This document shows, piece after piece, positions 53,866 through 63,431 of a stretch of DNA of 64,000 nt. The first letter of the stretch is position 1. Every line of letters begins with the position of its first letter. Source of the stretch: Undibacterium sp. 5I1 (GTDB taxonomy: Bacteria > Pseudomonadota > Gammaproteobacteria > Burkholderiales > Burkholderiaceae_D). The translations under genes and the position numbers were made by a program. The notes beneath the pieces were generated by a model. That model was not told the DNA's origin. It saw only the letters and a program-made list of their open reading frames with translations, and did not search any database. Location: the NCBI RefSeq assembly GCF_034314085.1, contig NZ_JAVIWI010000001.1, positions 186,001-250,000 of the forward strand, written 5' to 3'.

Positions 53866-54723
53866 ATGGACATAACAGGTCGACTTTTGCAAGTCAAGAA
53901 TATCAGTCGTCTTGCGCTGTCTGTTATGTTGATCTCATCTGTATCTCGCGCATGGGGCGCTGACGTTGCAGCTGAGTTGGCCGAGTTAGCTCAGGGAGAG
54001 CCAATTATTATTGATGTCGGCGCTACTTATACCGCGGGTAGTTTTTCCGAAAGTGTAGCAAGTAAAACCATCGAGAAAATAGTTAGCTTGCAATGGTCCG
54101 CATATGACATTGATTTCCTTTTCACGACGTCTTACTTAAATCGAACCGCACCCGCTGGTTCGATCAGAACCAGGGTTAACAAACGCGTCACTATTACTCC
54201 CAAATTAGTCTCTTCATCTGGATCGGGAGATGTTTTTGTCAGTGCTAATAAAGAAGTTTTTACAGATGCGGCGACAGCAATTGCCATCAATGCTGTGCTA
54301 GGTGCGAAGATTGCCGCTGCTGATAGTGCGAAAGGATTAGGAACTGGTAAGAACGATTATTCTTTAGCGTTGACGGCAAGTTATCCATTTGAGAAAGCAT
54401 TGTTAAGTGGCGGTACCAAATACACTAAATTAGGTAGTCCTGGATTAATCCAGATCAATGGATTATCAGAAAATATTCAACTTAAAAATGTATGGTCTGG
54501 CTACTTGTCCTTATCTACGGAATTTTCTGAAAAAAGCACAACAGCGATCACCTTTACTGTTGAACAACCTTCAGTGAATGGAACATCGTATTACCAGGTG
54601 ACAGAAATTTCTAGCTCGTATCGCATCAATGAGCTGGGTGGTGTGCGTGTTTATGTAACGAAGGGCGCTAATCAAAGTAGTCCCGATTGGAGTGCTGGGG
54701 TTGGGTTATTCAGTAGTTTTTAA
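53866..54723 (+). CDS. Hypothetical outer-membrane/beta-barrel-like protein
   Basis: About 285 residues from ATG 53866; the GTG at 53824 adds an unconserved leader. Signal peptide near residues 15-32 (RLALSVMLISSVSRAWGA). The mature part alternates short hydrophobic strands with polar turns (KIVSLQWSAYDIDFLFTTSYLNR, KVTITPKLVSSSG, LALTASYPFEK, TEISSSYRINELGGVRVYV) and ends in GVGLFSSF, with a C-terminal Phe as in many outer-membrane barrels. No family is recognised. Confidence 0.62.
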   Translation: MDITGRLLQVKNISRLALSVMLISSVSRAWGADVAAELAELAQGEPIIIDVGATYTAGSFSESVASKTIEKIVSLQWSAYDIDFLFTTSYLNRTAPAGSIRTRVNKRVTITPKLVSSSGSGDVFVSANKEVFTDAATAIAINAVLGAKIAAADSAKGLGTGKNDYSLALTASYPFEKALLSGGTKYTKLGSPGLIQINGLSENIQLKNVWSGYLSLSTEFSEKSTTAITFTVEQPSVNGTSYYQVTEISSSYRINELGGVRVYVTKGANQSSPDWSAGVGLFSSF

Positions 54724-54755
54724 TCTTAACTTAGGCGATTCCGCCTCGGGTCAGT

Positions 54756-54989
54756 ATCCTAGAAACGGCAGTTGACCGCTCATCAGTGTAATAAGTATTT
54801 GATTCAATTGACTTATGTCAGTGTTTTTACCGTCACCGTTCTGGTGAGAGCGCTACGAACTGATTGCCCACTTTTTCGGCTCCCAAGCCGCGTTGCTCCT
54901 CGTTGCAACGTGAAGGTTGCGCCTCGTCTCGCCTTGCTGGAAACCGAAAAAATGCACACTCAGACTCGTCCAACTGCCGTTTCTAGGAT
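54756..54989. repeat. 234-bp element with 19-bp perfect inverted ends
   Basis: Left end ATCCTAGAAACGGCAGTTG (54756-54774); right end is its exact complement (54971-54989). A second nested pair TTTTTCGG/CCGAAAAA (54872-54879, 54944-54951) brackets a GC-rich centre with CCGCGTTGCTCCTCGTTGCA. No transposase fits, so a MITE-like non-autonomous element is the simplest reading. The longest open frames in it are not coding. Confidence 0.72.
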
Positions 54990-55042
54990 TATCCGTCAAA
55001 TTGATGGTTCAATTAGTCAATGTAATAAGAAGTCAAAAAAGG

Positions 55043-56221
55043 TCAGTGGACTTTAGCCATAATTTCGACAGGATTCAAATAAGACTCACTGTCATTGCTC
55101 GCATTAGCGACGCTGGTCATGTACGAAAGGTTTTGATTTTGTGCTGTCCATAATATCGTAGAACTAACTAACCTAGGGCTAACATCAGCTCTGATTATTT
55201 CTTGATGGATTTGCTGACGCATTAAGTCGAGCAAAGTCGCGCGACGACGATATTCTGCACGCTTTTTTGATGGTCTTTCATCAATCGATTTTTCTTCGAT
55301 GACACTAGGAATATCGAAATTTCCGTCCGGATTTTCTTTTCCGCCAGCTAGTAGCCATAGCTGATTATATTCAGCATTGATCGTTTTTTTAAATCGATAT
55401 CTCCAAGATCTGTGGATATGATTTTCTTTGCTGATGCACTCAATGTTTGTGCAATTAATTTTGATAGCAATTGCTCTTAACGCTTCTATCAATAATAGTC
55501 TAGGTTGGATACCATGCAAAGCATGCGTCGCATCTCTTGTGGCGTCACGGCAATGGAGTCCTTTAGATTGAATTCCGCCTACTTTGATCAAGATTTCACG
55601 TCCCAATGTTTCTAACGTGAAAGTCAAACAAAGTAGCGGGATATTATTCATGGATAACTCCAGGGTTACGCCACCTTCTCGTTTGTAGGCGTCTTCACGA
55701 ACGAGATTGATGACAAAATTCTCTCCACTTTTACCTTCCATTTTACAAAGAGAAACGCGATCACCAATCATTACATTCAAGGCTTGATGCGGGCCAAAGA
55801 TAGACTGAAATTCTTCAAAATGACTTTTTAGCAGCCGTACTCGCTTGGTTGACGTGATGTTTCTGTCAAAGAATGGACGGTGTACTGCTTCGAGCAGACT
55901 TGGCTCTTTGCTCGCGATATCGCGAAGATAGCTTTCTTTTACATATCTGAACCAACACGCACTGGGTTGTAAGTTGAATATCGTGCGCAATAAAAATCGG
56001 CTTTGACGTTCATAATTTACATGATTAGTAGGAAACACCGTACGATACGCCCAACAAAAGTCCGACGCAAAACGACCAACGCTTGATGACAATGCTTTGG
56101 CACGACTAAATACGCCAAGTTGACTGAGATACTCAATCGAAGCTAATTTTTGTTTTGCAATGTACATAGAGCCGCCAATGTATGTAACGAATGTAACGAA
56201 GTATTTCAGATTGTATCCCAT
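55043..56221 (-). CDS. VirK/YbjX family protein (DUF535)
   Basis: 392 residues, soluble. Recognised by the DUF535 body: LLRTIFNLQPSACWFRYVKESYLRDIASKEPSLLEAVHRPFFD, LKSHFEEFQSIFG, GVTLELSMNNIPLLCLTFTL, IKVGGIQSKG, ALRAIAIKINCTNIECISKENHI and YNQLWLLAGG. Enteric homologues affect envelope remodelling, lipid A changes or virulence-protein export; the activity is not defined. The C-terminal 70 residues (KKRAEYRRRATLLDLMRQQI) are charged and helical. GTG/ATG alternatives exist near residue 19. Monocistronic. Confidence 0.85.
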   Translation of the reverse strand: MGYNLKYFVTFVTYIGGSMYIAKQKLASIEYLSQLGVFSRAKALSSSVGRFASDFCWAYRTVFPTNHVNYERQSRFLLRTIFNLQPSACWFRYVKESYLRDIASKEPSLLEAVHRPFFDRNITSTKRVRLLKSHFEEFQSIFGPHQALNVMIGDRVSLCKMEGKSGENFVINLVREDAYKREGGVTLELSMNNIPLLCLTFTLETLGREILIKVGGIQSKGLHCRDATRDATHALHGIQPRLLLIEALRAIAIKINCTNIECISKENHIHRSWRYRFKKTINAEYNQLWLLAGGKENPDGNFDIPSVIEEKSIDERPSKKRAEYRRRATLLDLMRQQIHQEIIRADVSPRLVSSTILWTAQNQNLSYMTSVANASNDSESYLNPVEIMAKVH

Positions 56222-56341
56222 TGTTCTTAATAGTTATCAGAAGTAAGTTGTAAATTATTGCAATTTAGTGCAATGCGTCTCTTTTAATCCCATCCAATCG
56301 CCTGGGTCATTGTCGGAATATAAATTCATAAAACGAGTATT

Positions 56342-57616
56342 GTGAATAAAAAAATAACTACTAACGACAGCGAAAAATCTTGGCTTAAAAAACTTGGTCC
56401 CGGATTGATTACTGGCGCAGCAGATGATGATCCGAGTGGGATCGCTACCTATTCTCAGGCGGGTGCGCAGTTCGGATTTAATATGCTGTGGACGGTGTTA
56501 TTTACTTACCCGTTGATGGTCGGTATTCAGGTTGTAAGTGCAAGGATAGGTCGTGTAAGTGGGCATGGACTGGCGACTAATCTTCGCCGGCATTACCCGG
56601 CATGGCTGTTGTATAGCGTTGTAGGACTGTTATTAGTTGCCAACACGATTAATATTGCTGCCGATGTCTCTGCAATGGGGGATGCCTTAAAACTCATCGT
56701 TGGGGGACCGGCGCAGTTATACGCCGTTGCGTTTGGTGTGCTGTCGTTGCTGTTGGAAGTATTTATTGCGTATCGACGCTATGTCCGTATATTGAAATGG
56801 CTGACACTTGCCTTATTGGCTTATGTCGCCACGGTATTTGTCGTTCATATTCCCTGGGCAATTGTCCTGGCAAAGATGTTGGCGCCGCACCTGAGCTTTA
56901 ATGCCGAATACATTACTACCGTTGTTGCCGTATTTGGCACAACCATCAGCCCGTATCTGTTTTTTTGGCAAGCCTCACAAGAAGTAGAGGAGCAAATTGC
57001 AGACCCAAAAGCACGACCTTTGATCGAAGCGCCTGAGCAGGCAGCGAGCAATTTACGGCGTATTAAGATAGATACTTATATTGGGATGGGATTCTCAAAT
57101 TTGGTTGCCTTTTTCATTATCCTGACGACTGCCGTTACATTGAATTTGCATGGTATTACCGATATTCAGACCTCATCGCAAGCAGCGACTGCGCTGCGCC
57201 CGATTGCAGGTGAATTTGCTTTTATGTTGTTTAGTGCCGGCATCATCGGGACGGGATTGCTGGCAATCCCTGTATTGGCCGGATCCTCCGCTTATGCGAT
57301 GGCAGGAGCATTTCAGTGGAAAAATAGTCTGGAGTTAGCGCCGCAGAACGCCAAAGGATTTTATGCCATCATCGTTATATCAACCTTGATTGGTATCTTG
57401 ATTGGCTTCACACCAGTTGATCCAATCAAGGCTTTGTATTGGAGTGCGGTCATCAACGGCGTAATTTCTGTGCCGATTATGATTGTCATGATGTTGATGG
57501 CAGGAAGACCAGAGATAATGGGGCAGTTTACTATTACAACAAGTCTTAAAGTGATCGGGTGGTTAGCGACCTTCACAATGGCGCTTGCTGTGTTCGGCAT
57601 GTTGATGACTTTGTAA
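56342..57616 (+). CDS. NRAMP-like metal transporter with altered metal-binding motifs
   Basis: 424 residues from a GTG; 11 predicted helices. TM1 contains LITGAADDDPSGIATYSQAGAQFG where classical NRAMP has DPGN, and TM6 contains VFGTTISPYLFFWQASQEVEEQ where classical NRAMP has the MPH motif, so the metal-site Asn and Met of canonical Mn/Fe transporters are not conserved. Overall topology (GFSNLVAFFIILTTAVTLN, IGTGLLAIPVLAGSSAYAMAG) still fits the fold. It may move Mg2+ or another substrate, as in NRAMP-related branches. Divergent from the VirK/YbjX gene. Confidence 0.85.
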   Translation: MNKKITTNDSEKSWLKKLGPGLITGAADDDPSGIATYSQAGAQFGFNMLWTVLFTYPLMVGIQVVSARIGRVSGHGLATNLRRHYPAWLLYSVVGLLLVANTINIAADVSAMGDALKLIVGGPAQLYAVAFGVLSLLLEVFIAYRRYVRILKWLTLALLAYVATVFVVHIPWAIVLAKMLAPHLSFNAEYITTVVAVFGTTISPYLFFWQASQEVEEQIADPKARPLIEAPEQAASNLRRIKIDTYIGMGFSNLVAFFIILTTAVTLNLHGITDIQTSSQAATALRPIAGEFAFMLFSAGIIGTGLLAIPVLAGSSAYAMAGAFQWKNSLELAPQNAKGFYAIIVISTLIGILIGFTPVDPIKALYWSAVINGVISVPIMIVMMLMAGRPEIMGQFTITTSLKVIGWLATFTMALAVFGMLMTL

Positions 57617-57831
57617 AGCCTCGAAATCCCCGTTTTCCTGCTTACCAGTAGCTATTTTTAAAGCTTAAACGTTTTAATCTCAAAAAAATTGAAGTTATTT
57701 GCACTAATATTGGTAGTTGATGTCAGATTGCTTTGCTATCAGGCGTTTTGGTAATCTATAGGATTTTGGTGATGTTCAAAACCTTGTAAGCGTAATCAAT
57801 TTTAAAAAATTAAATACTAATAGAGAATCCC

Positions 57832-59247
57832 ATGCAAATTTTCCCTACAATTTTATGTGGTGGTACAGGTTCACGTTTATGGCCAGTGTCTAGAGAGTTG
57901 CATCCCAAGCCATTTATTCGCTTAACTGATGGTCAAAGTCTTTTGCAAAAAGCTTTTTTACGCGGTGCTGACTTGCCTGATGTGAGGGAAATTATCACGG
58001 TCACTAACCGGGATTTATTTTTTAAAACTCAAGATGACTATCTTGAAATCAATGAGAAGGGTGTTGATACAACATTCATCTTAGAGCCGTTTGGTCGCAA
58101 TACTTCTGCAGCGATCGCTTCTGCAGCGCTTTACTTATCTGACGTTTATGGTCCAGATGCGATGATGTTGATCTTAGCCGCTGATCATCTGATCTCTGAT
58201 CAGGCAGCATTTGTTAGCGCAGTTAAGAGTGCGGTCGTGATGGCCGAGCAAGGTAGTCTTGTTACCTTCGGTATTCAGCCAGGCTCACCTGAAACTGGTT
58301 ATGGTTATATTGAAGCCGATGGAAATACAGTATTACGATTTGTCGAAAAACCTTCAATGGAAAAAGCCAGAGAATATCTTGCCTCAGGCAAGTATTTATG
58401 GAATTCCGGTATGTTCTGCTTTAAGGCATCAGCTATTTTGAAAGAAATGGAGACGTATTGTCCTGAGATACTGTCAGCGACAAAAAAATGTCTGTCCCAA
58501 TCGCGCACCTTAAAGGGAACTGGCTATATTCAAGTTGATCTTGAGCAAAAAACATTTGGTCTGATTCCCGATAATTCTATCGATTACGCAGTCATGGAGC
58601 AGTCACAACAGGTATCAGTGGTACCTTGTGATTTAGGCTGGAGTGATGTCGGATCATGGGTTGCGCTTGGCGATTTGACGGCTGCTGATGTTGATGGCAA
58701 TCGTATTGAGGGCGAGGCCCTGTTATATGACGTTTCTAATTGCTATGTCCAGAGCAATAAACGCGTGATTGGCGCCGTCGGTGTAGACAATTTAATTATT
58801 GTTGATACCTCAGACGCTTTGTTAGTCGCTGATAAATCAAGAGCACAAGATGTGAAGCATCTATTTGCTGCACTCAAAAAAAGTGGTAACGACGCTTACA
58901 AATTACACCAGACAGCGCATCGTCCGTGGGGTACTTACACGGTACTTGAAGAGGACGCAAAATATAAAATCAAACGTATAGAAGTGAAGCCAGGCGCATC
59001 GTTATCTTTGCAAATGCACCATCATCGCAGTGAGCACTGGATAGTCGTCAGCGGTATGGCTAAAGTGGTCAATGGAGATCGTGAATTATTCATTAGCACC
59101 AACGAATCCACTTTTATCCCTGCTGGTCACAAACATCGATTAGAGAATCCTGGTATTTTGAATCTAGTCATGATCGAAGTACAAAGTGGTCAATATCTAG
59201 GTGAAGATGACATCGTCAGATTTGAGGATAAGTACGGACGCTCTTGA
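57832..59247 (+). CDS. manC: Mannose-1-phosphate guanylyltransferase / mannose-6-phosphate isomerase
   Basis: 471 residues, bifunctional type II enzyme. N-terminal nucleotidyltransferase with GGTGSRLWPVSRELHPKPF, EPFGRNTSAAIASAAL, LAADHLI and VEKPS; C-terminal cupin isomerase domain (about 350-465) with PWGTYTVLEEDAKYKIKRIEVKPGASLSLQMHHHRSEHWIVVSGMAKV. It makes GDP-mannose for polysaccharide or LPS sugars. No other sugar gene is adjacent. GAGAATCCC stands before the ATG. Confidence 0.95.
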   Translation: MQIFPTILCGGTGSRLWPVSRELHPKPFIRLTDGQSLLQKAFLRGADLPDVREIITVTNRDLFFKTQDDYLEINEKGVDTTFILEPFGRNTSAAIASAALYLSDVYGPDAMMLILAADHLISDQAAFVSAVKSAVVMAEQGSLVTFGIQPGSPETGYGYIEADGNTVLRFVEKPSMEKAREYLASGKYLWNSGMFCFKASAILKEMETYCPEILSATKKCLSQSRTLKGTGYIQVDLEQKTFGLIPDNSIDYAVMEQSQQVSVVPCDLGWSDVGSWVALGDLTAADVDGNRIEGEALLYDVSNCYVQSNKRVIGAVGVDNLIIVDTSDALLVADKSRAQDVKHLFAALKKSGNDAYKLHQTAHRPWGTYTVLEEDAKYKIKRIEVKPGASLSLQMHHHRSEHWIVVSGMAKVVNGDRELFISTNESTFIPAGHKHRLENPGILNLVMIEVQSGQYLGEDDIVRFEDKYGRS

Positions 59248-59267
59248 TAAACCGGACAAATGAACAT

Positions 59268-59365
59268 ACTTAAGCAAAAATGTTCTAGCTGCGTTGCAGC
59301 GACTCGCCATACTAAAATACTGTTTTCGTCGCTATGTCTTGCCGGCACAACTTTGTATGGCTCTT
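59268..59365. repeat. Inverted-repeat element, family 2, degenerate copy 3
   Basis: ACTTAAGCAAAA at the left, CTAGCTGCGTTGCAGCGACTCGCC and CGTCGCTATGTCTTGCCGGCACAACTTTG inside. It shares the interior order with the copies at 16336 and 17044, but the right end is eroded. It lies just after manC. Confidence 0.6.
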
Positions 59366-59412
59366 AAGATACAAAAGAATTTATAGCAAGCATCATCGAA
59401 CGCCTCATCTGC

Positions 59413-60027
59413 TCAATTCTGAATTCTATTCGACTGGTTTTCTGGCGAAGGTGAATTGTGTCTTTTGTGCAGCGATTGATAACTTGGTTTCGTGGGCGCC
59501 TTTGGTTTGCGCGTTAAGGGCAAAATTGGATTGTTCTGCATATGCGGTAACTGGTTAACTGTTTGAAAAATCTCCAGTTCAGACGGTTTTGCTTTGGATT
59601 GCCAGCGCAATGTTGCGACATTGGCACTTTTTGTCAGTTGATCTCGCTCTCTGTCTTTTTCTGGATTATGCATACGGTCATCTAGTTCGACGATGCAAAT
59701 CAGATCCATGTTGCGGCTATAAATCGCGTAATCAACGCGCTTTTCATTGATTTTCCAATAGGCGTATCGATTTTCTTGAAAACTGTCGACGGGCGTAATT
59801 AAGGCCGCCATAGCGACTTGAGGGAATACATGCGCTCCGGGCAAGGAGCGACAAAGCCGGCCGAAAAATTCAATTTCATTCGGTGTCATCAGCGGTACTT
59901 GTTTGTAATTGGAGCGCCGTTTTTTAGGCTTGCTTTTCGATGTTTTTAAAAAGACTAAAATGATCAAAAATGCAGAAAAAAACAGGGTGATATAAAGAAT
60001 TGGCTGGGTAAAAAAGAAATTGGTCAT
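59413..60027 (-). CDS. DUF2726 nuclease-like protein with N-terminal membrane helix
   Basis: 204 residues. One helix (about 8-27, ILYITLFFSAFLIILVFL), a basic stretch (KTSKSKPKKRRSNYK) and a DUF2726 domain: LMTPNEIEFFGRLCRSLPGAHVFPQVAMAALI, YAIYSRNMDLICIVELDDRMHN and RDQLTKSANVATLRW. The D-x(n)-ExD layout resembles PD-(D/E)XK nuclease-like folds, although activity is unproven for the family. The C-terminus is Asn/Pro/Ser-rich. Confidence 0.82.
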   Translation of the reverse strand: MTNFFFTQPILYITLFFSAFLIILVFLKTSKSKPKKRRSNYKQVPLMTPNEIEFFGRLCRSLPGAHVFPQVAMAALITPVDSFQENRYAYWKINEKRVDYAIYSRNMDLICIVELDDRMHNPEKDRERDQLTKSANVATLRWQSKAKPSELEIFQTVNQLPHMQNNPILPLTRKPKAPTKPSYQSLHKRHNSPSPENQSNRIQN

Positions 60028-60134
60028 GAGATAAAAATATTGTGTTATTTATATGCATAGTCAAATGCTAACATGTTCTTAGAGATAAACGCTGATAAAG
60101 TCGTTATCATTCGCTTACGATCACAGGAGCCAAC

Positions 60135-60416
60135 TTGAAAACTGCATTAATCCCAGGCAAAGCTGTTGCCAAAATTGATAAACAAATCATCGGTAATATT
60201 TTGCTGACGCAAGTCAGCGTGGATATTGTCAAAGAAGAAAAAATGATCATCGGCATTCGCAACGAGGCAGGTGATATTTATCGCCTCATCGGCGCTACTC
60301 GCGTCAATAGCTATATGAATGCGATTGAAGAATTATTTGATCTGGAAATGAACGATGAACTTGATGGTGTTGAGGAGACCAGGGAAGGGTGCGACGCTAT
60401 TTTTAGCATGCCATAA
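60135..60416 (+). CDS. Hypothetical protein, 93 aa, TTG start
   Basis: Starts at TTG 60135, supported by AGGAG 5 bp upstream; no ATG is available before residue 37. Soluble, alternating strands and helices: LIPGKAVAKIDKQIIGNILLTQVSVDIVKEEKMIIGIRNEAGDIYRLIGAT, then a helix with acidic LFDLEMNDELDGVEE. No known family is recognised. It lies between the divergent DUF2726 gene and the convergent binding-protein gene. Confidence 0.65.
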   Translation: MKTALIPGKAVAKIDKQIIGNILLTQVSVDIVKEEKMIIGIRNEAGDIYRLIGATRVNSYMNAIEELFDLEMNDELDGVEETREGCDAIFSMP

Positions 60417-60550
60417 CCTAAGTCAAGGGACGGTCGATTTGAAAACATGTCCGTCCCGCCAAGTTTGCTGGCTTGCTAATTCACGATCAGCGAGAAAAAA
60501 TAGTGGCAGCAGGAAGCTGCTGCCAGTTACTACAGAGTTCAAAACTAGAA

Positions 60551-61684
60551 TTACTTCATAAATTTTCCGTCTTTTCCAATGACGGTTAATTCGACAAAAT
60601 GAGATGCGTTATGGTTAGTCGGACTGAATTTCACTGAAAAGCCACCTGCATCATAAGCTCCCATCGATTCCATTGCTTTGATAAAGCTATCGCGAGTCAG
60701 GCTGCTGCCAGCACGTTTTAAACCCTCTACAAAGACTTTGGCCGCGATAAATCCTTCCAGACTAACGTAACCCGGCTCTCTGCCAGGCTTGTTGGCGTAC
60801 AGAGTTTTATACTCTTTAATCAATGGATTGATTTCTTCCCAAGGTGCTGGAACTACTTGCGAGATCATAACGCCGCGTCCTTCGCTGCCTAATTCTTTTG
60901 ATAGGGCTTGACTGCCGACAAAGGAAATATTCCAGAAAATAGGCGCGCCAACTGGATCTTTCACCATTTCTTTGATAAACGCGGCACAGGATTTATAGGC
61001 AGAGATCATAATTACTGCCTGCGGTTTTGCTTGTTTTATTTTGGCAACCGCTGGTGCCACATCAACACTATTTCTCTCAACGGTAGCAATGCCGATGACC
61101 TCGATATGACGTTTATTTAATGCTTTTGTAACGCCTTCTAGGCCGGCTTTGCCGTAAGCATCGTTTTGATAAAACACAGCAATTCTGCTCATCGACAATG
61201 TCGTTATATGTTGGACGATCTTTTCGGTTTCTTCAAAATAGCTAGCGCGGATATTAAAGACGTTGCGATTAAACGGCTCACGCAAAGACTCAGCACCAGT
61301 AAATGGAGCAAAGAAAGGAATCCCTTCTTTGGCAACCAAGGGCAAAGCTGCATTGGAAGTCGGCGTGCCTACATAACCAAACAAGGAGAAAACGTCATGT
61401 TTATCGATTAGCTCTTTTGTGTTTGCGCTTGCTCTGTCGGCCTCATAACCATCATCCAGTGTTTTTAACACGATCTGCCTGCCTGCAACGCCGCCTTGTG
61501 CGTTGACATGATCGAAGTAGGCTAGCGCGCCGTCGCGCATCTCTGTCCCTAGCTGTTGCGCTGGACCGGATAAAGCCGCAGATTGACCGACCAGAATTGC
61601 CTTGCTGGTTACGCCTGTCTCTGCGTAGGAATGGATGCAAAAGAGCAAGGACAATGTACCGAGAAGGAGATTTTTTGTTTTCAT
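60551..61684 (-). CDS. ABC transporter substrate-binding protein (Leu/Ile/Val-type)
   Basis: 377 residues from ATG 61684; the frame to 61765 is an unconserved extension. Signal peptide (LLLGTLSLLFCIHSYA). Periplasmic type I fold: ILVGQSAALSGPAQQLGTEMRDGALAYFDHVNAQGGVAGRQI, then LFGYVGTPTSNAALPLVAKEGIPFFAPFTGAESLR and YKSCAAFIKEM. This is the LivK-like family binding branched-chain amino acids or related ligands. No permease or ATPase is adjacent, so it may act with a distant transporter or as a sensor. Confidence 0.9.
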   Translation of the reverse strand: MKTKNLLLGTLSLLFCIHSYAETGVTSKAILVGQSAALSGPAQQLGTEMRDGALAYFDHVNAQGGVAGRQIVLKTLDDGYEADRASANTKELIDKHDVFSLFGYVGTPTSNAALPLVAKEGIPFFAPFTGAESLREPFNRNVFNIRASYFEETEKIVQHITTLSMSRIAVFYQNDAYGKAGLEGVTKALNKRHIEVIGIATVERNSVDVAPAVAKIKQAKPQAVIMISAYKSCAAFIKEMVKDPVGAPIFWNISFVGSQALSKELGSEGRGVMISQVVPAPWEEINPLIKEYKTLYANKPGREPGYVSLEGFIAAKVFVEGLKRAGSSLTRDSFIKAMESMGAYDAGGFSVKFSPTNHNASHFVELTVIGKDGKFMK

Positions 61685-61860
61685 AATGCTGTATTGATAT
61701 GCTGATGTGGACGGGAGCCTAGTGAATAGCTGCTTCATACTAGGCGTAAAAATTCTTTTGGGCAACTATTTGATCTGTTTTCAATTACTCTGGCTTAGCC
61801 ATAGTGATCAGGTTAGCGGTTTAATCAGGCGTATTAGCTCGATGTGTAATTCGGTTGAAA

Positions 61861-61947
61861 TAAATACTGGAGGTAGGTATATTTAGATCGTCCAGAAGAT
61901 CGCTGGGCAATCGGCATTATTTTTTAAAAATATTGGGGAGTATATTA
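61861..61947 (+). repeat. Dispersed hairpin repeat, copy G
   Basis: Left hairpin TAAATACTGGAGGTAGGTAT, central CGTCCAGAAGATCGCTGGGC (imperfect) and right ATTGGGGAGTATAT. It is in the gap between the binding-protein and MFS genes. Confidence 0.75.
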
Positions 61948-62064
61948 AAATTATGCCGTTTGACCTATCTGAAGAGAGAAAAGTTCTTTTTGTTTTCTGT
62001 GAGCAGCCCAGTTTTTTCTTGGGCGTTTGTTAATTGACCGGTGGCAGCTCTAAGAATCACAGCT

Positions 62065-63297
62065 TTAAGAGCGACGATACAGATCAGGAATTTTTTTACG
62101 GCTTAAGATCATCATCCCCAAACTACCTATGCCAAGTAATAACCAGTTAAGTATAGGTATATGCATGGTTTGAGCAAGATCAAACAGCACACCGCCAGCG
62201 AGGCTACCGATCATTGTCCCTGTGCTTTGATAAAAAATCTGTTGCGACATCAATTTGCCGGTGTCTTCCGACGATCTTGTCGAATGTCGTGCAATAAGGA
62301 CATCAAATGAGGGGCCGTAAAATACTTGTGCAAATGAAAGCAAAATTGCAGAAATGATGACGGCACTGCTGTGGCCACCAGCGAACACCATCAGAGCAAA
62401 ACTAGCAAACAGGCAACTGTAGCCAATCTGCAAGAAGCGGAAATGATCGCGTATCCGCACGGCTCGTTTAGACACCGGTATCTGGAAGAAGATGATGACC
62501 AGTGCCGCCAGCCAAAATGGGGTGGAGACAGGAATACCTGGAGTGAACTTAGGAATGTGCAGGCTAAAGCCAATCATAGGCTGGACCGCAAAGCACCAGA
62601 ATACGGCATTTGACACCATAAACAGCCGTGGCAGTGTTTTTGATGGCGTGACTGATAGCGCTGAATCTGCTTGATTATTTGCAGTGACCGATGCAGCTTG
62701 TTTGACTGCCAGCACGGCAAGATAGTCCGTCTCATGCGCAGCAATCGCGCGCATGGCATACAACATAAATATGGCATAAGCGATAAACGTGATCAGCACA
62801 ATCAAGAACACGATTTTAAGGCTATGCACCGGCACCCAACCCGCCATCAGATATCCCAGCACCAAGCCCATTCGTATGGCAAAGGCTAGACGACTAAATA
62901 AAGACGACTGATCTAATTCTTTTAACTTCAGTAAATAATTTTTCAGCCCAGGAAAAGACAATCCGCTTCCCAATCCAGCCAGTACCGCAAACAAGGCCAA
63001 AGCCCAGGCCTGATGTAAATACGCCATGCAATACAGGGCAAGCCCCTCCAGCAAGATATTGCCTGTGACAGAAAATGGATGATTCGCCAGCTTGGGATAG
63101 CGGCTACCCAAATGCGAGCCGATGACACGACCAAAATTCAAGCCAAACAGAATCGATGCGGCCCAAGTGCCAGAAAAGGATTTACCTGTTTCCGACACAA
63201 TCAATGGCGTGTACAACGCCACCCCAGCAGAGGCCAGCGCAACGCCGACATAAATTAGATAGGAATTAAAAACAGAATTAAACGGCTTGGTTTGCAT
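62065..63297 (-). CDS. MFS transporter
   Basis: About 410 residues; ATG 63297 is preferred over TTG 63306. Twelve predicted helices in two halves, with a central cytoplasmic loop about 190-225 (ETDYLAVLAVKQAASVTANN). The loop between TM2 and TM3 reads LNFGRVIGSHLGSRYPKLANH in place of the classical GxxxDRxGRR. No substrate can be assigned; the family includes drug, sugar and organic-acid exporters. The genes on either side give no clue. Confidence 0.82.
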   Translation of the reverse strand: MQTKPFNSVFNSYLIYVGVALASAGVALYTPLIVSETGKSFSGTWAASILFGLNFGRVIGSHLGSRYPKLANHPFSVTGNILLEGLALYCMAYLHQAWALALFAVLAGLGSGLSFPGLKNYLLKLKELDQSSLFSRLAFAIRMGLVLGYLMAGWVPVHSLKIVFLIVLITFIAYAIFMLYAMRAIAAHETDYLAVLAVKQAASVTANNQADSALSVTPSKTLPRLFMVSNAVFWCFAVQPMIGFSLHIPKFTPGIPVSTPFWLAALVIIFFQIPVSKRAVRIRDHFRFLQIGYSCLFASFALMVFAGGHSSAVIISAILLSFAQVFYGPSFDVLIARHSTRSSEDTGKLMSQQIFYQSTGTMIGSLAGGVLFDLAQTMHIPILNWLLLGIGSLGMMILSRKKIPDLYRRS

Positions 63298-63431
63298 GAG
63301 CTTCAATAAAGTCGTTTATGCGTCTGGTGTGATGCAGTTCACATAAAGCAGAGTTTGACAGACGAGGCCAGATAGATTATCTGTTGGCTGTGACGAAATA
63401 AAACAAAACAAAAAACCCAACCGGAGACAAC

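Noticed and set aside
54772..55153. Two frames of 78-94 codons
   Set aside because: They lie largely inside the 234-bp inverted-repeat element and read its GC-rich centre; not coding.
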